Shown here one piece after another: positions 42,683 through 54,055 of a DNA stretch of 64,000 nucleotides. Location of the stretch: assembly GCA_026119855.1 (NCBI GenBank), contig JAOWBW010000762.1, positions 1 through 64,000 of the forward strand, in the 5' to 3' direction. The translations under genes and the position numbers were made by a program. Position 1 is the stretch's first letter. Every line of letters begins with the position of its first letter. The notes under the pieces are model-generated. The model saw only the letters and a program-made list of their open reading frames with translations. It made no database searches and was not told the origin of the DNA. The DNA is from Campanula takesimana (Eukaryota > Streptophyta > Magnoliopsida > Asterales > Campanulaceae).

Positions 42683-44743
42683 AAAAAAACAGGGTGCGTC
42701 ATAAAAAAAATAATGAGAGAGTGAGAGAAAGAAGGGAAATAGAAATGGAGATCTCCGGCCTCTAAGGAAGACAACTGCACAAGCTCTACATTGGATCTCC
42801 TCAACAAATCAATTCCCCACCGAGTCAACTGTGGGATTGCAAAAAGCTCGACAAGATATGGCACCATCAAGGGTTGTCTTGGGTTATTGGCATCATTCTC
42901 CAGCAGTGTGCATTTTTGGGTTCATGAAAAGAAGGCCCGTGGTAACCAAGACGCATCCGAGAATGAGCCCATCATAAAAGGGCACGAGGTTGCACAAATA
43001 ATCCCCATATAGTCAATTGGTTTGGGCAGCAAATAGCAACAACATGTGTCTCAGTTTTCAAAGCTTCTTCAAGTATGTGCTTCAAAAGTACGCCGAAAGG
43101 CTCCCGAGAAATGGAGTAGCTCTTGCCATGTTCTCTCATGTTTGTTCCCTCGCACGAGGATGAATCACTCTTGCTTTGATCAACAAATGGTGACGCCCTA
43201 GGGCTATGTGACTCAAGAACAAGGGCTTCTTTTTGCTTCATTTGACAATCAATAAGCCCTAGGGGCTATGCTCGAGAAATATGTGTGAGACTATCCTCAA
43301 AGTCTCTCAAAAGGGATGTTAAAAATCCCTCTTGTCATGTGTGCCCGTACTCGGATAGCACTCTAGGGGCTACGGTCAAGTCTTAAGGCTCCCTCGGCAA
43401 GAAGCAATTCACTTCAATGTCCCCAGCAACATTTGAAGCTTTATACCGAAAGGTCTTAAGGGGCTTCACAATCTACAATCTTTTGGGTTATGGCATTACA
43501 GTGATACAAGCAAAGGGCAATATTGGGGCTTCGCAATAAACAAGCTTTTGGGCAGTGGTACCCGAGCAATGCAATTTGGAGTAGTCTTATGGCTCCATGA
43601 AAAGGATCAAACTTCAATGGTCCCTCAACACTTCCAGTCAAAAAGCCTCTTGGTTTTAATGAAGGCTCCGATGATATGAATGAATTTGATGATTCTTGTT
43701 AGAACTCACAGCGAGATTCTGAAGGAAGTCTTAGAAAAAAGGAAAAAGATTCAATATGCTAGACTCACCCGGGTGAGTTATAGCGGGCAATGCCAATATG
43801 TTAACTCTATAAGCAGAGTTACGGCCAATCCCAATGTTTCTGCAAGTACTGCACCCCCTTCTCCAAGAACAAAAGCACAGGCTGCATCCAAAGATCCGCC
43901 GTCGGTTCAACTCAAGAAGACTCAAGCAAACATACCGTTCGAGACTTTATCATACCAACACCTTATCATCTGCAACAACATCACCATCTCCCACGAGACG
44001 TCTCTCGAAGACCCTACTACACTTCCAACATGGGCCTTCCGCCATTTGGGTATCAACCACAAAAAGGGCCATCCACCTCCAAGCAAGAGAAAGAGGAAGA
44101 TCACTTTCATGAGTTTCTAACCAATGGTGCATCTGCTCTCAATACAATGCAAAGATAATTTGAGGCTTCACACCGAAAGGTCCCCACATCCCGCCATCTA
44201 CAAACTTGATAAGCCCAAGACATTTGGGGCTTAGCAATCTCTCAAAGCTCGGTATCAATGATCTTCTCTTGGAGCTTGCCCACGTCGACAACAAAAGACA
44301 GTTTATTTGAATGGGCTAAGAGTTGATTCATCTTGGGGCTTCATAAGCCACTCAAGTTCAGCATTCGAGGGGCTTTACAGTCAGCAACCCTTGGCATCTC
44401 GCATCAATAGTCCTTTTGAAGCCCCATAAACGACAAATCTCTTGGGACTAGACATCAATTTCGGTGGACACCACGGCAACAACGACAAAATTCAACAAGG
44501 CAATCCGGACTTCGATTGAACACGACTTGATCTTGGGTTGGCTTTACAAACACACAATGGTTAAAATGGTTCACCCACGAACTAAAAAAAAAAAAGAAGT
44601 CTTTTCTCACATGTGTTCATATTCTTTCCCTTCTAATCTTAAATAAAAAAAAAAGATTTTTCTTTTTGTCCTTCTATGTGCAAAAGTATGTGCTTTACTT
44701 TGCTTTGCTCCTAGCATTCTTCCCCAGCGTTCTCCATCATCTT

Positions 44744-44785
44744 TGAACTACGCTGGTCTGATTCTCTTAAAGGGATACGTAGGCA
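44744..44785 (+). promoter_or_regulatory. Structured motif, type II, in C
   Basis: GAACTACG, CTGGTCTGATTC, TCTCTT pairs with AAGGGA, then TACGTAGGCAGCC. Preceded by TTCCCCAGCGTTCTCC, as in P. Confidence 0.6.
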
Positions 44786-45285
44786 GCCTTTTGGCACGAC
44801 CAACCCATCTCCCAGAATACCATCTCGCCGACACTCCTTCAAAGGCAAGAACAATTCATCACCACCAACATCATCATTCTCCATCCAAAGCATGGACATC
44901 AAAAACATCAACATCCTTCAGCAATCCATCCCCAATCAAGCGGCAATGGTAAGTGAAGGTATGAACATCATTCATCTCAAGCAAATCTCTGCTTTCAAAA
45001 ATCACTTCACACACAAAATCACTTTACTTACAAACTGCTTTCAAATCACATCACACCACAAGCACAACTTCCCTCATAACTGCCATTTCACATCCTATAC
45101 ATGTCACAAGCACATATACCTGCAAAGCACACATTTAACAGGTACCACCATAAGGTCAACAACATTCGCTACTCAAGGCACTTCATCCCCAGCAGAAAAT
45201 GGTCCACAGTCAACTATGCCTGCATCCCCATGATAAAGTCAACAGCAACTACAGCTCTAGACAGTAATTTGGTCCATGGTGATCT

Positions 45286-45698
45286 CGCAATTAGCAAACG
45301 GATCCCGCATCAGCAAACGGATCCCACCATCAGTAAATGGATCCCGCCTCTAGCAAACGGATCCTGCATCAGCAAACGGATCCCGCACCAGCAAACGGAT
45401 CCCGCACCAGTAAACGGATCCCGCAATCAGCAAACGGATCCCGCAATCAGCAAACGGATCCCGCTTCAGCAAACAGATCCCGCAATTAGCAAACGGATCC
45501 CGCAATCAGCAAATGGATCCCACTTCAGCAAATGGATCCTGCAATTAGAAAACGGATCCCGCAATCAGCAAACGGATCCGCTTCAGCAAACGGATCCCAC
45601 ATCAGCAAACGGATCCCGCACCAGCAAACGGATCCCGCATCAGCAAACGGACCCCGCATCAGCAAACGGATCCTGCTTCAGTAAAACGGATCCCGCCA
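45286..45698 (+). repeat. Tandem array of 19-20 bp units (AGCAAACGGATCCCGC)
   Basis: About 20 head-to-tail units with the core AGCAAACGGATCCCGC and a variable 2-4 base spacer (AT, ACC, AAT, TTC). Each has a GGATCC site. The long open frame across it (PAISKRIPQQTD-like) is a repeat artefact. Lies in the 3' non-coding part, as do the repeats of Ogre elements. Confidence 0.92.
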
Positions 45699-45783
45699 TA
45701 TCCTTTCTATATCAATAAAGGCGCTCACACAGGGAGCGCACTCCCATATTTCACAATTTCAAAATTCCCCTCTTTCTTTAAAT

Positions 45784-46102
45784 TGCGGCCGTGGTGGGCC
45801 GCCTCAAGCCACCACACCTTTTTGAAATTTTGTGGCCGTGGTGGCCGCCTCAAGCCACCACACCTTTTTAAATTTTGTGGCCATGGTGGGCCGCCTCAAG
45901 CCACCACACCTTTTTTTAAAAAATTGTGGCCGTGGTGGGCCGCCTCAAGCACCACACCTTTTTAAAATTTTGTGGCCGTGGTGGGCCGCCTCAAGCCATC
46001 ACACCTTTTTAAAAATTTGTGGCCGTGGTAGGCCGTCTCAAGCCACCACACCTTTTTAAAATTTTGTGGCCGTGGTGGGCCGCCTCAAGCCACCACACCC
46101 TT
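45784..46102 (+). repeat. Tandem array of seven 47-bp units
   Basis: The unit begins TGGCCGTGGTGGGCCGCCTC, then AAGCCACCACACC and an A/T tail. Each unit holds an inverted repeat, GTGGTGG with CCACCAC. The array is flanked on both sides by the same GCTCACACAGGGAGCGCAC text (45721 and 46109). Confidence 0.93.
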
Positions 46103-46253
46103 TCCATCCGCGAAAGCCGCTCACACAGGGAGCGCACCCCTATCCATCGCAAATTTCAAATTCATGTTTTATTGAGTCTTTGCTTTCTCTTGTCGATGTC
46201 CTTGGCGGTTGTCTTTCTTTCGTCGACGCTTTTGCTTCGCAATCCACGTCGCC

Positions 46254-46262
46254 GAGGGGATC
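46254..46262 (+). other. Polypurine tract of C
   Basis: GAGGGGATC immediately before the LTR start TGTAGACACC. Confidence 0.75.
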
Positions 46263-47509
46263 TGTAGACACCCCGCCTTGGACCTCTTATGTCCCGATGC
46301 ATACACATTCTTTGTCTTCCTCTTTTCTGTTAAGTTTTGTTACTTTTCGTTAACTTTTGTTACTTTCCGTTAAGTTCTTGACTTACTCCGTTAGTCTTGG
46401 ATTTGACTAAGTGGCAAAGTCAACCTTGAGTCTTTGTTTCATTTATTTTCGTTGACTTTCGTGATGTTCGTTAAGTTTTTGGACTAATTCCGTTAGTTTT
46501 GGGGCTTAACTGCATAACGGGGTTAACTTTTGGGTTGAAATATGAATTTTCTGAAGCTGGGATGTGCACGCCTTTGCCCTCCTTTGTGGGAGGCGTTCTC
46601 CTCCCATAGGGGATGGGAAGCGCGCGCTTCCCACTTCCAGAATCTCAGATTTGGCCAAATTTCCCTCCTCTTCTGATTTGTAACCCCCAAGGCCATTATG
46701 CTTTGGCTTGATCCGGGGAAGAGCCATCTTTGTGACCAAAAACACTTCCCTAACACCTATAAATACCTCTTCATTCCACCATGGAAAGGGAGGAAGAATT
46801 CTTGAGTCAAAAACACTCTAAACACACAAAAGTCCATTTTCAAAGGTAGTCATTATACACAAAGTTTGGTCCTTCCTCTTGCAAGCACAAGGTACAATGT
46901 CCATCTTCTTCTTCTAAATTATTTTTTTATCTTATATTCTCTCTTTATCACTTCTTAAACAAAAAAGCCTTTTAAATTACTTTCTTCATCTCTAATGTGT
47001 ATGCAATCTCCATAAAAAGGGATACAACCAAAAGGCCACTTCACTATTGAAGTTTGGTCAAGGTTACATCCCAACATTTTAATTCCACTTTAATTTACAT
47101 TCTCACTTCTTCATGTAATTATCTAGCAATAATTCGACATGTAATCTTTAGCATAAATCAATAAATAAACAATTCTCCTTTATTTTTCATCTATAAATTT
47201 CCCCTTTATTTTCATTATAATTGTTAGCACATTTCTCTTATTATTAAATTGAAGGACATTTAACATTAGAACACCAAAAGTATCAAGACCCGCGTAAGCG
47301 GGGCGGTGTGGGTGTTTAAGTACTTCCCACTCCGTCACCTAACCCCCGAACCCTTCTCTTCCCGAATCTCTGGTTTTCATACAAAAAAGGCTATCTTTCT
47401 TAGGTTTTCTCGCGTTCCTCTAAAACGTGGGTGGCGACTCTTAAAATCAATTAGACATCCTAGGTAATTCACCGCTCTAGCCAAGTCGTGGTTCCCCGGG
47501 GTATCTACA
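46263..47509 (+). repeat. C 3' LTR
   Basis: TGTAGACACCCC to GGGGTATCTACA, 1247 bp, near-identical to 38490-39714. Ends at the G1 resumption (47510). Confidence 0.92.
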
Positions 47510-47720
47510 ATCATATCCACTAAAATGGTGAAACTTGACATATCCACGAGAAACAGCAACACTGGTCATATCTTCTAGATAACAGTAATACTAGTCAAAT
47601 CCCCCTAAGCAATGTCAATACAAAACTCGATTTTCCTATCGGGAGGCATAGCATACTCCGAAGAAAATACATCTGAAAATTCTTCAACAATAGGCACATC
47701 CTCTATTTCAGGAACCCTTT
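47510..47720 (-). pseudogene. G1 RT N-terminal remnant and filler
   Basis: From about 47720 to 47610 the minus strand still reads VPIVEEFSDVF and MPPDRKIEF, the usual lead-in to chromovirus RT, then decays into filler also present in F (61120-61200). No RT catalytic motif is present. Confidence 0.65.
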
Positions 47721-48541
47721 TAGTATTCAGGGACATTAGGGATAGAAAATGTGACCACCTTTTTAAAACAGTCAACAGATGCATGATATTTACTCAACCA
47801 ATCCATACCCAAAATAATATCAAAATCTTGTAATGGCAGGATAACTAAATCAGCAGGTAAAACATGATCACGTATATGCACATCACAAGAATGCAACACC
47901 TTATTGGTCACCAAATACTCCCCTATAGGAGTAGACACCTCTAACACATAAGGTAGAGATTCAGAAGACAAATGGAATCGAGAAGAAAAGTGCATAGTCA
48001 CATAAAAATGCGAAGAGCTAGGGTCTATAAGTGCTCCTGCCCTCAAACTAGACACATAAATTATACCTCTTATCACATTAGAAGAATCTGAAGCCTGTTG
48101 TTGAGTGATGGAAAAGACACGACCCTGCACCTTAGGCTTCCCTGAATAATCCCTCTTCTGACCCTGAGAAGACCCAACTACACTTCCCGAAGACTGATTC
48201 TTTAGCCTGGGACAATCCCTCTGATAATGACCCAACTGACCACAGTTCACGCATTTACCTTGTTTTCTTCCAACATCTTTCCTCAGAATGCCCCTCTTTC
48301 TGACAATAGTTACAAACCCTTTTTGTTCTGACTCCTGAAGTGTTACCTTGATTTCTGTTACCTGACTGTCCTTGAGAAGATCCCCTAAACTGTGAAGATG
48401 CACCTTGAGATCCTCTATTGTCACCACGTTGTTGTTGTTGTTGCTTCCCCTGTCCTCCTTGTCTTCCTCCACCCGTTGCCTCCATCTTTCTCTTATGTTT
48501 AACAATGTCATGCTCCACCTGGTAAGCACAATCAATCGCAT
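47720..48541 (-). pseudogene. G1 Gag zinc knuckle and protease
   Basis: In order on the minus strand: a Gln/Gly-rich stretch, a first knuckle (CNYCQKEGHSEERC, in the overlapping frame 48518-48255), a second knuckle CVNCGQLGHYQRDC, then GQKRDYSGKPKVQGRVFSI, the protease segment GALIDPSSSHFYV (usual D-x-G active site changed to DPSS), and LPLQDFDIILGMDWLSKYHA. The frame changes at about 48260. The protease fold text is complete, but the active site is altered. Confidence 0.83.
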
Positions 48542-49166
48542 CCTACAAATCCTGAAATTTATGGGAGATAAGCTATGTTCTGATAACTATCTTCAATCCT
48601 TTCACGAACCTCATTATCTTTCTTTCTTTAGTTGCCACCAAATATTGACAATACCTAGCCAATTCAGTGAACTTTGCAACATATTCAGCTACAGTCATCA
48701 TATTTTGCTCTAGATTAACAAATTCCACCTCTTTTCTGTCTTGGTCCACCTTAGGAATGAAATGATCTTTGAATCTCTTTACAAAAGTATCTCAAGCATA
48801 TGGTACATGCGTCTCATCCCAATTATCCTTCACCGATTTCCACCAATACTCGGCCGCTCCAATCAGTTTATAAGTTGTAAATCGGACTTTATCCTCTTCC
48901 GTACATTGCAAAACATTAAAGATCTTTTACATAGCTTCAATCCATCTCTCAGCTTTAGTAACATCAAGCTCTCCATCATATCCCATAGGCTTCATTTTCA
49001 AAAACTGTTCTAACCCATATCTTGGTGGTGCCTATTCCTCTCTTGCCTCTGATCATTGATTGTTTTCATTTCAGCTTCAACATGCCTTGGAACATTATTC
49101 GAGCCTCTTCTCTAGCATTATCTTGCCCCAAAGACCCGGACTGATCTCTTTCTGTCCCAACCATTT
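48542..49166 (-). pseudogene. G1 Gag N-terminal region
   Basis: Starts MVGTERDQSGSLGQDNAREE (about 49164). Similarity to the intact G2 Gag can be followed to the knuckles (RYGLEQFLKMKP, AERWIEAM, LVEYWWKSV-type text), but stop codons and frame changes interrupt it several times. Confidence 0.75.
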
Positions 49167-49259
49167 TCAATATGTACCTGCATAAGACACTCACATTTCT
49201 CACCCTATACACTACTACCCTCCTAGGCCATTTAGTCATTCTAGACCATCTACAACCTA

Positions 49260-49271
49260 GCTCTGATACCA
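49260..49271 (-). other. G1 primer binding site, tRNA-Met
   Basis: TGGTATCAGAGC on the minus strand, two bases from the LTR. Confidence 0.9.
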
Positions 49272-49273
49272 AC

Positions 49274-51345
49274 TGTCGCGCCCCAGACCCGTGGTCCTAC
49301 TTGGCCCCACGCTCGGGACACGATGGGAAGACGTCATAAACCACTTTTGAAATTTTTTCGAAATATACTTTCATAAAGTTTAACAAAATCAACACTTGAA
49401 GTTCAAAGACTTCCATTTAACTTTCAAACAAACTTTACAAACAACTTTCACAACGAAAGTACTTAGCCAAAGGCTTACACACTTCTATACAAATGTACCT
49501 ACACCAACATTATCCAAAATATAGGTGTTACAAGATGATGAAGTCACAGAAACTCTACCCAAAAGGTTATACATCTATGTAATGTATCCTTTACAAAACA
49601 AATCACAACTCTTACCACTTCAACATCCTCCCGTGCCAAGTGTCCTATCCCCTGGACTCGCCTTTATCTAAGGAAAACAACAATAAAGGAATGGGGTGAG
49701 AATAAATCTCAGTAAGCTACTAAGAATGCAACTACGTTTCATACTAAAACGATAATCATAAAGAATAGTATCATAAAAATCACATAGCATATAATATGAG
49801 AGGCAAAGACAACTCATCAAACAACACCAAATGCGGAAATAAACACTCATAAGTGGATACCAAGCCAAGGTTTACCGAAAGAATATAACCGTCTGAGAAT
49901 ACCATCTGAGAAAACCAGTTGAGTAGCATAAATAGCTGAAGCCGGGATCCCGAAAACCAAACCATAACCATAAGAACCAATGTAACAACGGGGGGAATAT
50001 GACACAAAGTCATAACCCAAGGCTCACACAAGGGAGCTAATTCATCCCATCCAAGGCCAATCTGGACTGGGGAAAAAAAGTACCAGTGGAAGACCTTATT
50101 GTGAACTTGGCTCATGTGCCACGATAATCCCTTCCACTGCCTGACTCGATAACACAAAACCAGTTGGACTTTCAACCAAATCACTGTAATGAATACTTGC
50201 TTAAACAACAACCGGGGGCAATGATTCCAAAATAGGGAACCAAGCCAAATACATCACAAAATGCACACGAAAGAAGCACTCATAAACAGTTCACAACCAT
50301 CATGAAATAAAGTCAAAATACATTCTTGCACACACTTGAACACGATCCTCAACAACCACGACAACATCCCAAAACACTCATCTAATTGCCCTAGACCATC
50401 ACTTAAAGTTTTGGACCATTATTAACCTCTTACACTTAACTTGGAACAACTATAAAACTCAGGGTAAAGTGTGCGGCCGCCCAAAACTGGGTGTGCGGTC
50501 GCCCACTTGCTCTGTTTTCATGAATAAAACCAGTCTGATAGGATGTGCGGCCGCACGCCCTTAGTGGACGGCCGCCCACCACACCTCACAGGCCAAAACC
50601 AAATAAATTATACTCCCTTCGTTTCACCATCCCAAAAGTACTACCCAACTTCTATCTTACCAAATATAACTCAATACAACTGAGTTACACAACACTAAAC
50701 TAGCTTATTTACAACATCAACATCAACTTTCACCAACTTTAATATCTTTTCAAGTTTCTTAACAAATAATACAACAAAGAGTTCCTACATCACATATATC
50801 ACATATATGACCATTTTAACATTTAAAGGGGGATTAGTAACTTACCTATTTTCGGAAAAGTATCGAGAAAATAATATTTGATCGGGTAGGAGTATTCTAC
50901 TCAACACCTTGAACATTTTGGTGTAATTAGATTTTAGAACGGAGGATTAATGAATAAGAAATAAAATCAAAATAAGATAAAAAAACCCTTACCCTTCGTT
51001 CTTGAATAGAGAGATAAATTTTTGGGAAAGTTATTAGTGTTTTTGGTGAGTCATACGCAGAGAAAGAGATGGGTAGGATAAGAATGTTTTGATATTTTCC
51101 ATTTTCATTTAAACCCTCCACTTTAATCTTTAAACACTTAAACCCCTCTAGTTATATTTTCACATATAACCCTATAGTTTTACTAACTCATTTATTCAAC
51201 TTAACAAACTTGCTACTAACACTTTAACTATCACATATACTCAAATAATATATGCAAGTCAAGAAAATATTATCTAACACATAAAATGCACACATAATTT
51301 CCATTTTAAGATTAGAAAATTAGGGTGGGTTTTGGGGTCGTTACA
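49274..51345 (-). repeat. G1 5' LTR
   Basis: TGTCGCGCCCCAGACCC to GGTCGTTACA, 2072 bp. GC cluster 50469-50578. Followed by the target duplication GTCCA at 51346-51350. Confidence 0.93.
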
Positions 51346-51350
51346 GTCCA

Positions 51351-51944
51351 CATCAATTTATATTGTTCAATGCTTTCTCGATCCCGAGTAGATTGATTAT
51401 GAGCAAATGATATTGATCACATATATTTATTTTAGCGTGGCCACGCATTTCATAAATCTCACTCTACGAGTGGCCTAAGTAGATATCTCTCCTGAGGGAG
51501 GGACAAATTCCATATTGACTTATCATTCTTCCCTACAAGAATCCGATAATGCCAATCATAGCCTTTATGACTACCTGGTTAAGGGTAGCGGTTGACTATG
51601 TCAAACATAACGTTCATCATGTCGAAGACCATGATAATCTCAGATCTAAGGATTCCAATAATATAACTAAATGAGATTTAATTATGACATTTGACCATGG
51701 CATAAATCTCATAGGTGGGTCATGTCCAGTACTTATTCACCAACAAGCACCCATAAGTTTAATTTGTATCACATACACATGATCATCAATTAAACTTATA
51801 CTAGTTCTTCATAAGTACTAGGGACGGAGATTATTATAATAAACATGTAATTATATAATAATCCAAGGTTGTTATCTCCATAACAAATGAGAATATGATG
51901 TAACGCAAGGCCTTTCGCAAGGGCCTAAGGCATATTCTCCAACA
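51351..51944 (-). repeat. H 5' LTR, outer part
   Basis: Continues 27100 after removal of G1. Aligns with the outer part of the A LTR (GTTCAATGCTTTCTCGATCC, CATGTCCAGTAC, TACTAGGGACGGAGATTATT). Ends CTCCAACA at 51944. Confidence 0.85.
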
Positions 51945-53418
51945 AATGGTGCTCTCTCTCTCTCTCTCTTATCCTCTCTTTTTTAAGTATATTTATTGTC
52001 GGCATAATCCTCACTTCTCAATGATTGATGAAATTGATCCTAGGCCCAGATTTGGATTCGTCACTATAATTTTTTGAGATTGTATTCTTTTAGGTTTTGA
52101 GATAAAATTTAATTCATATTCTTGGGAATGAAGGTTTGGTTATTTTTTAGGGTCTGCTGTAGTTAACAAAAAAATGACAACCTCAGATCGAATCGGAGCT
52201 CGGATCGTGGCGCGGATAAAGGATAACCGAATCGGATCGGATTTCAGTTAGGGTTTATAGTTTGGATCGGATTCGGATCAGCCCTGATCTGATCTGATCT
52301 GAACCCGGACCTTTGCCATCCCTAGTCACAACAACTCTAGGTAGATTAGGTTTTGATCAGGATTAGGTTTCTGATCAGATTAGGTTTTGGTATCCCTATA
52401 AATTTATTGTGATATTGGTAAAATATCCTAGCTTGGCAGTGCCCCCAGATGTAGTCATTATTATGACGAACTGGGTTAACAAATATTGTGTTCTTTTCTT
52501 GTTGATTACTTTCATATTATTCGTATGCGTGGTTTTTGTGTCTCACCATTATCAATATTGTATGGGCAAGAACTACACGGATATACCACAATTTCTCCAA
52601 CAACTACAATTTCTCCAACAATTGCTATCTGAGCTTCCGGTTAGGAAGATCAGGGTTGTCCGAGTTGATTGGATATGGCTGCAGGAACATGGATCAGAAT
52701 TATGGGCTGCATAAATAAATTTGATTTTATGATAACTTAGACCAAATAGGATCGAGGTTTCATAAATTCGGATGGATTTGGGACTGCAGGTATTCAGATC
52801 AGGGTTGCAGTTAACATAATCATGCAAGGGCATTGGATCTAAGATCAATAGTTGTAGAATCTGGTTGTTGCTAGGATTTGTAGGGATCTAGATGGGTCGT
52901 GTTATTGAGAATTTGTGGGTGCAGTGATAAGGGTAGAGATTGATTAACATAGAAATTCGTTGGTATGAATTTGAGCAACAAATTTTGGATTATGAAAGTT
53001 GCAAGAGAGAAAGATTCAAGTTTTCCAGACTTTGATGGATGATTGATTACATAGGTGTGCAGATCATGTGTAGGCACAGGCAATAAAGCGTGCAGATGCG
53101 CATAATACGTGAGGCATGCGTGCAATGCACGTACATATTTTGTGCAAGTGCAGAATTCATTTAGAAGACGTGTAGAGGGCATGCAAAAAGGGTATAGAAT
53201 ATGTGAAGCAGGCGTATGGGGTATGCAGAAGTAGCTAGATGTGCAGGTCATTCAAAGGATGTAGAGAAAACTTGAATTCAGCGAGCAGTCATGGAAAGGA
53301 AGGTTGTGTGGTCGCCTTCGACTGTGGTTATGAAGAATTTCCATGATAGCTAACTTCGTAGCTCGTGAGGCAGATGATGTTGTACACCACATACAACATG
53401 TTTTGCATGAGTTATTTG
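51945..53418. other. Unassigned DNA, possible original host sequence
   Basis: Not recognised as part of any LTR element. It starts with a CT microsatellite (51952-51970). GATCGGATTCGGATC and GATCTGATCTGATCTG simple repeats lie at 52220-52300. The text TTTGCCATCCCTA (52312-52324) resembles a hAT-type transposon terminus read on the minus strand, but no partner end was found. A 101-codon frame at 52409-52714 has a hydrophobic stretch and no known motif. 53085-53235 is rich in GTGCAG/ATGCG text. Flanked by H-family LTR ends in opposite orientations. Confidence 0.5.
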
Positions 53419-53890
53419 TGTTGGAGATTATGCCCTAGGCCCTTGAGAAAGGCCTTACGTTATGTCATGGTCTCATTGTTATGAGGATAACAACCTGGAT
53501 TATTATATGTTTTGCATTTTTATTATAATAATCTCCATCCCTAGTACTTATGAAGAACTAGTATAAGTTTAATCGATAATGATGTGATGATTATGTGTAT
53601 GTGATACATTTAAACTTATGGGTACTTGTTGGTGAACAATTACTGGACATGACCCGTTATGAGATTTATGTCATGGTCGAATGTCATAATTAAATCTCAT
53701 ATAGTTATATCATTTGATATCCTTAGACCTGAGATTATCATGGTCTTCCACATGATAAACTTATGGGTTTTCTTTTCATATGATATTTAATTTATAGTAT
53801 ATCTATACTTCAAAAAATTGAACACATATATTCATACGGAAAATGGAAAATGTTATTTATGTAATGATGTCTCTTTCTGTTAGGATTCAT
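53419..53890 (+). repeat. K: fragment of an H-family LTR, plus orientation
   Basis: Starts TGTTGGAGATTATGCCCTAGG and is the reverse complement of the H LTR outer part (51944 leftwards). Interrupted at 53890 by E; the rest lies beyond the window or is lost. Confidence 0.83.
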
Positions 53891-54055
53891 TGTTAGTACA
53901 CCCACATGATTTGATTGATCCATGCCACGTGTATTTTTATGGACTTTAGGACCACATGTAATGAAGTTATACTTCAATTTTTAGATAAGTCCATTTCTAG
54001 ATTGTTGTTTGTTTAGGCTGAGTATAGTTCAGTTTATCCGTAGCAGTTTAGTTCT

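Larger units (their letters stand above)
41525..45285 (+). other. C long non-coding internal region
   Basis: No recognisable protein. An open frame at 43680-44120 has no motif. Contains two stem hairpins (41971-41998, 42653-42682), one type I motif (42153-42193), one type II motif (44744-44785), and many short GGGGCTT/AAGCCCC texts at 43330-44440 of unknown meaning. Confidence 0.6.
38490..47509 (+). mobile_element. Element C: non-autonomous Tat/Ogre-like gypsy element
   Basis: 9.0 kb on the plus strand. LTRs 38490-39714 and 46263-47509 have 12-bp inverted ends (TGTAGATACCCC, GGGGTATCTACA). The primer site is not tRNA-Met. The only coding is a short Gag with a CX2HX4HX4C knuckle of Tat/Ogre type; no protease, RT or integrase is seen in 6.5 kb of internal sequence. 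Two tandem repeat arrays lie just before the polypurine tract. The LTRs are close in sequence, so it is recent. It is nested in G1. Confidence 0.87.
27101..51345 (-). mobile_element. Element G1: Tekay-like chromovirus (Ty3/gypsy), with G2 and C nested inside
   Basis: Minus strand. The LTRs are 27101-27595 plus 34969-36548 (split by G2) and 49274-51345. Target duplication GTCCA at 27096-27100 and 51346-51350 is exact, both inside the H LTR. The internal region has Gag, protease, integrase and chromodomain but no RT or RNase H core; element C lies in the middle. The integrase-chromodomain and 2.07-kb LTRs place it with the Tekay/Del chromoviruses. Confidence 0.93.

Noticed and set aside
43680..44120. 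146-codon frame in C
   Set aside because: No recognisable domain and overlaps other frames of similar length; not supported as a gene.
45101..45718. Open frame of 205 codons with repeated QQTDPAISKRIP text
   Set aside because: Produced by the 19-20 bp tandem array without stop codons; no start context or protein motif.
45286..46102. CRISPR-like array of short repeats
   Set aside because: Units are head-to-tail with no unique spacers of regular length, and the setting is a plant retrotransposon.
52220..52330. hAT transposon terminus
   Set aside because: Only one end-like text (TTTGCCATCCCTA) seen; no partner inverted end or 8-bp duplication.
52409..52714. 101-codon frame with a hydrophobic segment
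   Set aside because: No known motif, no promoter context and simple-repeat surroundings; kept only as a note in the unassigned segment.
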